A stretch of DNA of 8,955 bases, taken from contig PKYJ01000109.1 in NCBI GenBank assembly GCA_003132605.1, forward strand, positions 1,367-10,321. The letters are read 5' to 3'. The notes under the pieces were generated by a model that was not told where the DNA came from, searched no databases, and saw only the letters and a list, made by a program, of their open reading frames with translations. A program made the translations under genes and the position numbers. Each line of letters starts with the position of its first letter. Within the stretch, counting starts at the first letter, position 1. Source of the stretch: Peptococcaceae bacterium (lineage in GTDB: Bacteria; Bacillota; DSM-12270; Thermacetogeniales; Thermacetogeniaceae). Positions 1 to 6,716 of this stretch are shown here, one piece after another.

Positions 1-42
1 CAACCCCTCACGGGTTCCCTTGATTTTTACAATCTCATCCAT
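1..42 (-). CDS. minC: MinC, septum site-determining protein (N-terminal fragment, runs off the window)
   Basis: The 14 visible codons read MDEIVKIKGTREGL. This matches the start of MinC N-terminal domains, where a short beta strand leads into an I-K-G-T-(K/R)-x-G-L motif. MinC is the cytoplasmic inhibitor of FtsZ polymerisation and works with MinD to block division at the poles. The call is supported by position: minC-minD follows the mreBCD block in many Firmicutes. An in-frame TAG lies three codons upstream of the ATG, so this ATG is the first possible start. The nearest good Shine-Dalgarno core (GGAGGG) is about 15 nt upstream, which is unusually far. The gene follows mrdA after a hairpin terminator and an AT-rich leader, so it may have its own promoter. 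Only 14 residues are seen, so identity rests on motif plus context. Confidence 0.72.
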   Translation of the reverse strand, partial: MDEIVKIKGTREGL

Positions 43-110
43 GCCCGACTAAGTGATCCCTCCAGTATCCAAAACGCAGGATATAAGAAAGATATTTCTA
101 TATTTTTCAT
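27..110 (-). other. Possible upstream ORF in the minC leader (27 codons)
   Basis: An ATG at 110 opens a 27-codon frame (MKNIEISFLYPAFW..., ending ...RAWMRL) that stops with TAA at 29-27. It overlaps the first five codons of minC in a different frame. AGGA lies 5 nt before the ATG, which is a better-placed ribosome site than the one for minC. It could be a leader peptide that couples translation into minC, or a chance ORF in AT-rich DNA. Nothing in the peptide is recognisable. The same bases contain a -10-like GATAAT at 117-112; if that were the true promoter, this ORF would lie at or very close to the transcript start. Confidence 0.2.
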
Positions 111-131
111 TATTATCCTGCCTATAAAATG
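43..131 (-). promoter_or_regulatory. AT-rich minC leader, probable promoter region
   Basis: The stretch between the mrdA terminator and minC is much richer in A and T than its surroundings, as expected for a promoter. It has several -10-like hexamers, for example GATAAT at 117-112 and TATATC at 85-80, but none has a convincing -35 at 17 bp. I therefore do not assign a start point. The region also contains an 8-bp perfect inverted repeat, GCAGGATA at 76-83 and TATCCTGC at 114-121, enclosing 30 bp. That could be a regulator site or an RNA stem in the leader. Confidence 0.3.
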
Positions 132-161
132 AAAAACCGAGGCAAAATATTCCTCGTTTTT
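132..161 (-). terminator. Rho-independent terminator downstream of mrdA
   Basis: On the minus strand a 5-bp CGAGG/CCTCG stem with a 9-nt AT-rich loop is followed by GTTTTTC and further T residues. An A-tract before the stem can pair with the T-tract across a one-base bulge, lengthening the hairpin. It starts about 62 nt after the mrdA stop. It probably ends, or partly ends, the maf-mre-mrdA transcript before minC. The GC core is short, so read-through is plausible. Confidence 0.6.
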
Positions 162-223
162 CCAGCCTTTTATTCTTATCTTAGACATTTTTCAGCCTCG
201 CTCTACCCGGCGGCGCCCGCGCC

Positions 224-2251
224 TTACTGGCCGGACGCCGGCTTGTTCAGGCCGAAGTACTGGTCGAGGACGGCCTTGCCCACAAAGCCGGCCGAGTCCA
301 CCCCATGGTGGGCGATCTCGATCACGCCGGCAAAGGCGATCTGCGGGTTGTCCACCGGGGCAAAGCACACAAAAAGACCGTTGACCAGGTCCAGCGTCCC
401 GCCGGTCTCCGCCGACCCGGTCTTGGCAGCCACCTTGACGGGATAGTTCAAGAAAAGCAGGCCGCTGGTGCCATCCGGGTCGGTGGCGCCAGCCAGCGCC
501 TGGCGGACAGTGGCCATAACCTGGTTGAAGTCCGGTGCGTTGCTGGCCGTGTCCACCACGGCGTTATGCACCACTTGCGGACCGAACTGGGCCACCACCT
601 TGCCGCTCGGGTCCTCGATTCGCTGCACCAGGTAGGGACGCATCCGCTGCCCGTTATTGGCCAGTTCCGCGACGTAGTTGGCCAGCTCGATCGGGGTGAA
701 GTCGTCATCGCCCTGGCCGATGGCCGTGTTGAAGGTCTCGTACTGCTGCCAGTTGACGTAAAAATTATATTTGATTCTGTAATCCTCATCGAGAGAGAGC
801 TGGGCGGACTTCTGCTGAGCCACCAGGTCGGCCCTCTGCTGGGCGGTGGTCGCCGCCGCCAGCAGGGCGGCATACTTGTTGTTCAGCGTCGTCTCCTGGT
901 CCTGATACCACTTGCGCCAGTAAGGATCTTCCTGCGCCTTCTGCTTTTCCGGGCTAGGCATGTTTCCGGTGACCTCTCCAGGCAAGTCGATCCCGGTCGG
1001 CTGGTCCAGGCCGAACTCCTGGCCGACCTTGGCCATAAGTTCAGCCCCGGCCCGGCGCCCGGCCTCATAGAAGTAGACGTCGCAGGATCGGGCCACGGCC
1101 TTGAAAAAGCTGACCACGCCATCCACCTCCCAGCAAGCGGGGTAGGGAGGGAGCCAGTAGCGGCCGGTACAATCCACCGTGTCGTTAACGGTTATGTTGC
1201 CCGAGGCCAGGGCAGCCATGCCGGTAATCGCCTTGAACGTCGAACCCGGGGCGTAGCGGCTGCTGATCACCCGGTCGATCATCGGGGACTCCGACCCGGC
1301 CGGAGGGTTGATGTACTTCCTGACCGTGGCGTTGTCCACCGGCGGCACCAGGGCGTTGGGGTCGAAGTTCGGGCGGCTGGTCATCGCCAGCACGGCGCCG
1401 GTCTTCACGTCCAGGGCCACGGCGGCGCCGGCCCTGGCGTCATAGCCCTCCCCCCGCAACATGGCCAGGGTGTTGTCCATGCTGACCTCCATCGCTTTTT
1501 GCAGGTCGTTGTCGATGGTCAGCACCAACCTGTCTCCCTGGACCGGGGGAACCGTGATCAGGTTGGCGTGTGGTACCGGGCGTCCGAAGACGTCCACCTC
1601 CTCCTCCTGGAAGCCGTCTCTCCCGCGCAGGTAGCTCTCGTACTGGGACTCCAGCCCGGACCTGCCGATCAGGTCTCCGGACTGGTAATTCTCGTCCTGG
1701 TGCTGCACCAGCTCGTCGCTGCTGATCTCCCCGATGTAGCCCAGGAGATGGCTGGCCACCGTACCTTCAAGGTAATCACGGACGAGGCTCTTCCCGATCT
1801 GCACCCCGGGCAAATCCTCCCGGTGCTCCTCCAGGCGTTCCACCACGTCCATGGAGACATCCTGCTTGATCACCACCGACTGGTAGGATTGGCCGGATTG
1901 TTTGGCGTCATCGAGCAGTTTCTTGATATAAGGGGCGTCGATATCCGGGTAGGTGTCATGCACCAGGGCGGCCAGGTTATTGATAGCGCTGTCGGTGATC
2001 TGCTGTGGCACGATGGAGATGGCATCGACGATCTTGTTGGAGGCCAGGATGCCGCTCTTGGAGTCGACGATATCGCCGCGAGGGGCGCGGATCGGCAGAA
2101 ACCGGAACTGGTTCAGAGCGGCTTCGGTGCGGTACTTGGACGTATCCAGGAGTTGCAGGGTGACCAGCCGGACCACGATCACTCCGAACACGACAATGGT
2201 CAGCCACTTGAAAAACTTCTGGTTGTTCTCCAGTCTCCTGTTGACGATCAT
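224..2251 (-). CDS. mrdA: Penicillin-binding protein 2, class B D,D-transpeptidase of the elongasome
   Basis: This 675-residue protein cross-links peptidoglycan during sidewall growth and acts outside the membrane, with the MreBCD/RodA complex. One N-terminal membrane helix lies at about residues 14-34. The pedestal (dimerisation) domain begins with the PRGD motif at 57-60. The transpeptidase domain has the catalytic STFK tetrad (S337, K340), an SCD version of the SxN motif (389-391, common in PBP2 proteins) and KTG at 610-612. Cysteines 361 and 373 lie in a CTG...CW segment. Residues about 437-505, between SxN and the IGQG segment (511-514), form a charged Gln/Ala/Lys-rich insertion with helical or coiled-coil character; most PBP2 proteins have a much shorter linker there. 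The ATG has an AGGTGA ribosome site 6 nt upstream that overlaps the mreD stop, so the two are probably translationally coupled. Identity as PBP2 rather than the division enzyme PBP3/FtsI comes from its place after mreD. Confidence 0.96.
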   Translation of the reverse strand: MIVNRRLENNQKFFKWLTIVVFGVIVVRLVTLQLLDTSKYRTEAALNQFRFLPIRAPRGDIVDSKSGILASNKIVDAISIVPQQITDSAINNLAALVHDTYPDIDAPYIKKLLDDAKQSGQSYQSVVIKQDVSMDVVERLEEHREDLPGVQIGKSLVRDYLEGTVASHLLGYIGEISSDELVQHQDENYQSGDLIGRSGLESQYESYLRGRDGFQEEEVDVFGRPVPHANLITVPPVQGDRLVLTIDNDLQKAMEVSMDNTLAMLRGEGYDARAGAAVALDVKTGAVLAMTSRPNFDPNALVPPVDNATVRKYINPPAGSESPMIDRVISSRYAPGSTFKAITGMAALASGNITVNDTVDCTGRYWLPPYPACWEVDGVVSFFKAVARSCDVYFYEAGRRAGAELMAKVGQEFGLDQPTGIDLPGEVTGNMPSPEKQKAQEDPYWRKWYQDQETTLNNKYAALLAAATTAQQRADLVAQQKSAQLSLDEDYRIKYNFYVNWQQYETFNTAIGQGDDDFTPIELANYVAELANNGQRMRPYLVQRIEDPSGKVVAQFGPQVVHNAVVDTASNAPDFNQVMATVRQALAGATDPDGTSGLLFLNYPVKVAAKTGSAETGGTLDLVNGLFVCFAPVDNPQIAFAGVIEIAHHGVDSAGFVGKAVLDQYFGLNKPASGQ

Positions 2252-2258
2252 ATCGGGA

Positions 2259-2783
2259 TCACCTGTAGATTACTTTGCCTGGTTGCACGATCTCCACCCG
2301 TCCGGGAACGAGACCACCGAACAGCCTGACCAGCGGCCTGAATAGCAAGGCGGCAAGACAGGCATCGTAGAGGGCGCCGGAGGCGGAGAGACGCCATAAC
2401 AGGCGTATGCTCAGCGACGAATCGAGTATGCCCTGCCCTAGCGAGTAGACGACGCCGGCAACGAAACTTCCGGCCAGCACCAGGGAAAAGGTCACCAGAA
2501 CGTTGTCTATATTAACCCGGCTCTCCAGGCCCCCCATCAGGTAGCCGACGACAAAGCCGCTCAGCGCCCCAAGACCGAGGTAGTGGCCCCCCAGCAAGTC
2601 CTGCATCAGGCCCGCTGTAAGACCCACTACTCCACCGGCAAGGGAGCCATAGAAGATAGCGGTGAAGATGACCAGCACGAGCAGCAGGTCTGGTATGACA
2701 CCGCCGAGGCGCAAGAAGGGCAGGATGGTGGTCTGCAATATTAAAGAGACGATAAAAGCCAGGGCAATAGAAACGAAACGCAT
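2259..2783 (-). CDS. mreD: Rod shape-determining protein MreD
   Basis: MreD is the small polytopic membrane partner of MreC in the elongation complex. From the chosen start it is 174 residues, normal for the family, and nearly all hydrophobic. About five or six membrane helices can be drawn, beginning with MRFVSIALAFIVSLILQTT. The segment LQTTILPFL followed by IPDLLLVLVIF is typical of MreD. The open frame extends 15 codons further, to an ATG at 2828. I prefer the ATG at 2783 because a strong GGGGAGG site lies 6 nt before it, the upstream ATG has only a weak site, and the extra residues (MRSTETSRMGEGRTG) are polar and atypical. With this start the gap from mreC is 49 bp. Seven bases separate its stop from mrdA. 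Confidence 0.92.
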   Translation of the reverse strand: MRFVSIALAFIVSLILQTTILPFLRLGGVIPDLLLVLVIFTAIFYGSLAGGVVGLTAGLMQDLLGGHYLGLGALSGFVVGYLMGGLESRVNIDNVLVTFSLVLAGSFVAGVVYSLGQGILDSSLSIRLLWRLSASGALYDACLAALLFRPLVRLFGGLVPGRVEIVQPGKVIYR

Positions 2784-2832
2784 GCCGGTCCTCCCCTCCC
2801 CCATTCTCGAGGTTTCAGTGCTCCGCATTCTT

Positions 2833-3837
2833 TTACGCCTGAGTTATCGGCTGTGACGGAGGCGCCCATCGTGTCGTAGTAGCCGGTTGTGTCGGCGCCG
2901 GGGCCGTTTGTGCCGGGGGCGTTGCCGTTTGTGCCGGGGCCGGGGCCGTTTGTGCCGGGGCCGCTGACGGTTGCGCTGCCGTTGCCGGTGGGCTGGCGAC
3001 CGGTTCCGGTACTGACCGGGACGCGGTGATGATGAACAAATCCTCGATGCGATTAAAATCCACGTCAGGCTGCACCAGGGCATACTGGTCCAAGCCGCTG
3101 CCCCCGGCATTGAACTCTAGAACTTTCCCGATCGGAATGTCACCGGGGAAAATACCCCCCAGGCCAGAGGTCATTACGGTCTGGCCGGCTACGGGCTTGG
3201 CGTCGTACGGCAGGTCGATCATCCGGAGCATACCAGGGTCATCCTTGCTGCCCTCGATGACCCCCTGGGTGCCGCTCTCACTGATCATCGCCCCCACGGC
3301 CCCCTCCTGGTCCAGGATCAGGAGGATGTCGGCAGTATTCGGCCACACTGCATCCACCCGCCCGACCAGACCGGCGTCGGAGACTACCACCATATCCCTT
3401 TTGACCCCGTCCTCTGAACCCCGGTCAACTACCAGAGTGCTGTACCAGTTGCTCGGCGAACGGCTGACAACCCGCGCCCCCAGCAGTGTGAAGCGCATGA
3501 CGTTGCGATTATTGAAATCGAGCAGCTTCTGCAGTTGCTGGCTCTCATAAACATATTCGTGCAGGCGGTTGTTCTCCCAGGTCAGGTCCATGACCTGCTG
3601 CTGCAACTGGCTGTTCTCACCCTGGATGCGGCGTATCCCGGCAAAGTAGCTCAACAGTGAAGCACTGCCGCGCCAGGCCAGCATCACTCTTGACTGCACC
3701 GGGGCCAGCACCTCATGAATCTTGCCGACCACCGGGCTACCGGCAAAATTGGGGACAAGGCGGGCCAGGCCCAGGCAAAATATGGCCACTACCGCCAGGA
3801 TGATCAGCGTTCTCTTAAAGCCGGAGTTGAACAACAA
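2833..3837 (-). CDS. mreC: Rod shape-determining protein MreC
   Basis: MreC is a membrane-anchored scaffold that links cytoplasmic MreB to the extracellular wall-synthesis enzymes. Its 334 residues show a short cytoplasmic start, a membrane helix at about 10-28, a coiled-coil region at about 66-108 (GENSQLQQQVMDLTWENNRL) and the double beta-barrel domain at about 115-273. Family motifs include the NWYSTLVVDRGSEDGV stretch (130-145), GLVGRV and the TSGLGGIFPGDIPIGKV stretch (223-239). Residues 275-334 are an added Pro/Ala/Thr/Gln-rich tail, expected outside the membrane and partly built of heptad repeats encoded by 21-bp tandem repeats. Translation probably starts at TTG 3837. An in-frame TAG lies four codons upstream and AGGA is 7 nt from the TTG; a second TTG follows directly. 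The 75-bp gap from mreB carries an imperfect copy of this start region. Confidence 0.95.
   Translation of the reverse strand: MLFNSGFKRTLIILAVVAIFCLGLARLVPNFAGSPVVGKIHEVLAPVQSRVMLAWRGSASLLSYFAGIRRIQGENSQLQQQVMDLTWENNRLHEYVYESQQLQKLLDFNNRNVMRFTLLGARVVSRSPSNWYSTLVVDRGSEDGVKRDMVVVSDAGLVGRVDAVWPNTADILLILDQEGAVGAMISESGTQGVIEGSKDDPGMLRMIDLPYDAKPVAGQTVMTSGLGGIFPGDIPIGKVLEFNAGGSGLDQYALVQPDVDFNRIEDLFIITASRSVPEPVASPPATAAQPSAAPAQTAPAPAQTATPPAQTAPAPTQPATTTRWAPPSQPITQA
2882..2986. repeat. 21-bp tandem repeat inside mreC
   Basis: The 16-base core GCCGTTTGTGCCGGGG (plus strand) occurs exactly at 2903, 2924 and 2945, a spacing of exactly 21 bp. Degenerate copies sit in the same register at 2882 and 2966. 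Because 21 is a multiple of three, each unit encodes seven residues, giving APAQTAP, APAQTAT, PPAQTAP and APTQPAT in the MreC tail. Such a minisatellite could change copy number by slippage without breaking the frame. Confidence 0.85.
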
Positions 3838-3912
3838 GGCATCATCCTAACCTATCTGATCAAGTTAAACTGATTATTCAGCGGCTGCGGAGCTGAACAA
3901 CAAAGCGCCTTC

Positions 3913-3917
<5 letters not shown>
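3821..3917 (-). repeat. Imperfect direct repeat spanning the mreC translation start
   Basis: The 31 bases at 3821-3851, which hold the mreC ribosome site and first codons, recur at 3887-3917 just after the mreB stop. The copies match at 25 of 31 positions by my alignment, with an offset of 66 bp. Both contain GTTAGGA, then TTGTTGTTC and CTCCG in the minus-strand direction. In the upstream copy GTTAGGA contains the mreB stop codon TAG. The 35 bp between the copies show no clear match to mreC codons. Confidence 0.75.
3874..3903 (-). other. Nine-codon mini-ORF between mreB and mreC
   Basis: The upstream copy of the duplicated start region forms an ORF beginning TTG TTG TTC AGC TCC and ending at TAA (MLFSSAAAE). 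It mirrors the mreC start (MLFNSGF). Its AGGAAGG ribosome site overlaps the mreB stop and is richer in purines than the true mreC site. It may be a decoy start, a leader peptide that feeds ribosomes to mreC, or a non-functional duplication relic. A TTCAGC/GCTGAA stem (9-nt loop) covers its codons. Confidence 0.3.
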
Positions 3918-4935
<1,018 letters not shown>

Positions 4936-4964
4936 ATCACTTGCTCCTTCCTCGCCAAGATTGT

Positions 4965-5660
4965 TCAGATAACTGCCCTTTCCTTAAGACTTGTAAAAAC
5001 ATGGTCTCCAATAATAATATGATCGAGAACTTCGATACCTATTAACTTTCCTGCTTCGGCAAGGCGGCGGGTGATTTCCAGGTCCTCGCCGCTGGGTGTG
5101 GCATCTCCGCTGGGATGGTTGTGGAGCAGGATCACTGCAGCGGCACTCTTCAGCACTGCCGGCTTGAAGACCTCTCTGGGATGCACCAGGGAGGAGTTCA
5201 GGCTGCCCACCGAGACGGTCTCCACCGCCAACACCTGGTTCTTGGTATTCAGGATGACCACCCGGAAATGTTCCCGGTCCAGGTAGCACATCTCCTCCAT
5301 CACAATGCTGCAGACATCCTGAGGGCTGCGAACCGTGGGCCGGAGGCCCTGCCCCAGGCAGGACAATCGCTTGCCCAACTCCACCGCCGCCCTGATCTGG
5401 GTCGCCTTGGCAGGTCCGATTCCCTTCACGCTGCACAGGTCCTCATAGGTAGCCTCCGCCAGAAAACGCAGGCCGCGCGAGCTCTGCAGCAGATGGTGGG
5501 CCAGGTCCAGGGCCGACTCCTCCCGCGACCCGCTGCCCAGGATGATGGCCAACAGTTCGGCGGAGGAGAGAGCGCCAGGGCCTGCTTCCCGCATGCGCTC
5601 CCGCGGCCGGACCTCCTCCGGCAGGCTCTTGATCGTCAGGTGATATTCGGGCACTGACAC
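4965..5660 (-). CDS. radC: RadC / UPF0758 family JAMM protein
   Basis: This is a 231-residue protein of the RadC (UPF0758) family, whose biochemical role is unsettled; the old link to DNA repair in E. coli is not well supported. It has an N-terminal helix-hairpin-helix segment around 76-96 (SVKGIGPAKATQI). A C-terminal MPN+/JAMM metal-binding domain follows, with the HxH...SxxD signature complete at H180, H182, S190 and D193 (HNHPSGDATPSGED). The predicted Zn ligands are therefore intact. The start is GTG at 5660, with GGAG 10 nt upstream; a second in-frame GTG at 5654 would be too far from it. The gene overlaps the end of maf by 25 bp, which suggests translational coupling. maf-radC-mreB is a conserved order in Firmicutes. 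Confidence 0.95.
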   Translation of the reverse strand: MSVPEYHLTIKSLPEEVRPRERMREAGPGALSSAELLAIILGSGSREESALDLAHHLLQSSRGLRFLAEATYEDLCSVKGIGPAKATQIRAAVELGKRLSCLGQGLRPTVRSPQDVCSIVMEEMCYLDREHFRVVILNTKNQVLAVETVSVGSLNSSLVHPREVFKPAVLKSAAAVILLHNHPSGDATPSGEDLEITRRLAEAGKLIGIEVLDHIIIGDHVFTSLKERAVI

Positions 5661-6244
5661 ATCAGATCAACTCCGAATGACTTCAGCATCTCTCCCAGCC
5701 TGGCCAGGGGCAGCCCCACCACGTTGTAGAAACAGCCTTCGATCCCGGCCACCAACAACGCTCCGTAACCCTGGATGCCGTACCCGCCGGCTTTTCCTAA
5801 CGGCTCTCCGGTAGCCAGATATCCATCGATCTCTCCCTGGCTGAGGCTGCGGAACCGGACGCGGGTTACCACCACGTCCTCCTGGCTCAGGCCTGATGCA
5901 TCCAAGCGCAGGGCGACGCCCGTAAACACCAGGTGCTGGCGTCCGCTCAGAAACTGCAGCATCTCCCGTGCTTCCGGGGCACTCTCCGGTTTATCCAGGA
6001 TCCGCCCGTCACACCAGACCACCGTATCAGCAGCCACCACCAGGCCACGGGGATACCGCCCGGCCACCGCCCGGGCCTTGTCGCCCGCCCGCTTCAGGGC
6101 AAGCTGCCGGGGCTCGGCGCCCCGGGTGCCCTCTGGGCGCGGCAGTTCCTCAACCAGGCTGGGCACGGCCCTGAAAGAAACGCCCAGGCGTTTCAGAAGC
6201 TCCGCCCGCCGGGGCGAAGCCGAAGCCAGGATAATCTCCCGCAT
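5636..6244 (-). CDS. maf: Maf family nucleoside triphosphate pyrophosphatase
   Basis: Maf proteins hydrolyse non-canonical or pyrimidine nucleoside triphosphates to monophosphates, and B. subtilis Maf has been associated with septum inhibition. The 202-residue protein shows SASPRR at 8-13 (substrate-binding loop), AADTVV at 71-76 with the catalytic-type Asp73, FTGVAL at 107-112, KAGGYGIQG at 151-159 and a YNVVGLP stretch near 173. The sequence best fits the dTTP/UTP pyrophosphatase type, but I cannot establish substrate preference from motifs alone. The frame is open two codons further, to a TTG at 6250. I choose ATG 6244 because AAAGGGTGG lies 6 nt before it and would abut the TTG directly. 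The ribosome site overlaps the stop of the upstream DUF4321 gene (13-bp gap). Confidence 0.95.
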   Translation of the reverse strand: MREIILASASPRRAELLKRLGVSFRAVPSLVEELPRPEGTRGAEPRQLALKRAGDKARAVAGRYPRGLVVAADTVVWCDGRILDKPESAPEAREMLQFLSGRQHLVFTGVALRLDASGLSQEDVVVTRVRFRSLSQGEIDGYLATGEPLGKAGGYGIQGYGALLVAGIEGCFYNVVGLPLARLGEMLKSFGVDLMCQCPNIT

Positions 6245-6257
6245 TAACAACCACCCT

Positions 6258-6521
6258 TTACAAGCGCAGATAGATAATGAATGCTACGATGAAGCCAAGG
6301 ATACTGACAGGATTTACCTTGAAAGTGAAACCAAACGTGAGGGTCAGGAAGTCCAGGTTCAGTGTCGTTGCTGGAAGACTGATGCCCGGCCCCTGATTGA
6401 GAAAGGCAAGGTGGTGAACGCTACTCAGGGCCTGTCCGATCAGGCCTCCGACGAGCCCGCCCAAGATCAGCAGGATCACCAGCAGCCAGGCGCTCCGGTA
6501 GTGCTGCCCGTATCCTTTCAT
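6258..6521 (-). CDS. Small DUF4321-type membrane protein
   Basis: This is an 87-residue protein of unknown function. It has an N-terminal helix at about 12-33 (WLLVILLILGGLVGGLIGQ), a polar loop and a C-terminal helix at about 70-87 ending at the very C-terminus. Length, two-helix layout and position between folC and maf match the DUF4321 family of clostridia; I recognise it from that pattern rather than from a search. The ATG has a good site (AAGGAG) 9 nt upstream. It is the first gene after the promoter candidate at 6583-6555 and lies 13 bp before maf, so it probably heads the maf-radC-mre transcript. A role near the elongation machinery is possible from neighbourhood only. Confidence 0.8.
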   Translation of the reverse strand: MKGYGQHYRSAWLLVILLILGGLVGGLIGQALSSVHHLAFLNQGPGISLPATTLNLDFLTLTFGFTFKVNPVSILGFIVAFIIYLRL

Positions 6522-6554
6522 TGAAACCTGCTCCTTCGCGCTTATTTGATTTTA

Positions 6555-6583
6555 AGTCTAACATTTCAATATGTGTCTGACAA
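6555..6583 (-). promoter_or_regulatory. Candidate sigma-A promoter for the DUF4321-maf-radC-mre unit
   Basis: On the minus strand TTGTCA (6583-6578, 5 of 6 consensus) and TAGACT (6560-6555, 4 of 6) are separated by exactly 17 bp. The start point would fall near 6548, leaving a leader of about 26 nt that holds the AAGGAG ribosome site. It sits between the folC terminator and the first gene of the next unit, where a promoter is expected. A second option has a perfect TTGACA at 6631-6626 but needs a 19-bp spacer to CATATT (6606-6601). Confidence 0.45.
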
Positions 6584-6608
6584 GGACTCTTGGGGCATGC
6601 AATATGTG
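6567..6608. repeat. Direct repeat CAATATGTG in the promoter region
   Basis: The 9-mer occurs at 6567-6575 and 6600-6608, 33 bp apart, close to three helical turns. The first copy lies inside the spacer of the candidate promoter and the second overlaps the alternative -10. Same-face spacing would suit a dimeric regulator, but two copies of a 9-mer in AT-rich DNA may be chance. Confidence 0.3.
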
Positions 6609-6654
6609 CAAGCCCTATCATATACTGTCAATTCCAGCCAGCGGGGCTTAGCGG

Positions 6655-6703
6655 GCAATAAAAACGCAGCGTCGATCAAGACCAAACACTGCGTTTTTAT
6701 TGC
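6655..6703 (-). terminator. Strong rho-independent terminator after folC
   Basis: A perfect 15-bp inverted repeat (GCAATAAAAACGCAG at 6655-6669 and CTGCGTTTTTATTGC at 6689-6703) encloses a 19-nt loop. On the minus strand this gives a CGCAG/CTGCG stem, extendable inward by T-G, G-C and T-A pairs, followed by TTTTTATT and preceded by an A-tract. It begins 13 nt after the folC stop. The symmetric A/T tracts would let it work in both directions. Confidence 0.85.
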
Positions 6704-6716
6704 GAAAATAGATATG

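Noticed and set aside
209..223. GC-rich self-complementary stretch just after the mrdA stop
   Set aside because: The arms leave only a two-base loop, or a four-base stem, and no T-run follows, so it is not a credible terminator.
129..446. A plus-strand 105-codon ORF starting at the mrdA terminator
   Set aside because: It starts inside the hairpin, has no ribosome site and runs antisense into mrdA.
305..2329. A 674-codon open frame on the plus strand opposite mrdA
   Set aside because: It mirrors the PBP2 gene, whose full set of catalytic motifs is on the minus strand. Its protein is His/Gly/Arg/Val-rich with no recognisable domain, as expected from the antisense of a GC-rich gene.
2784..2828. 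N-terminal extension of MreD to the ATG at 2828
   Set aside because: The extension is polar, contains the strong ribosome site for the ATG at 2783, and its own upstream site is weak.
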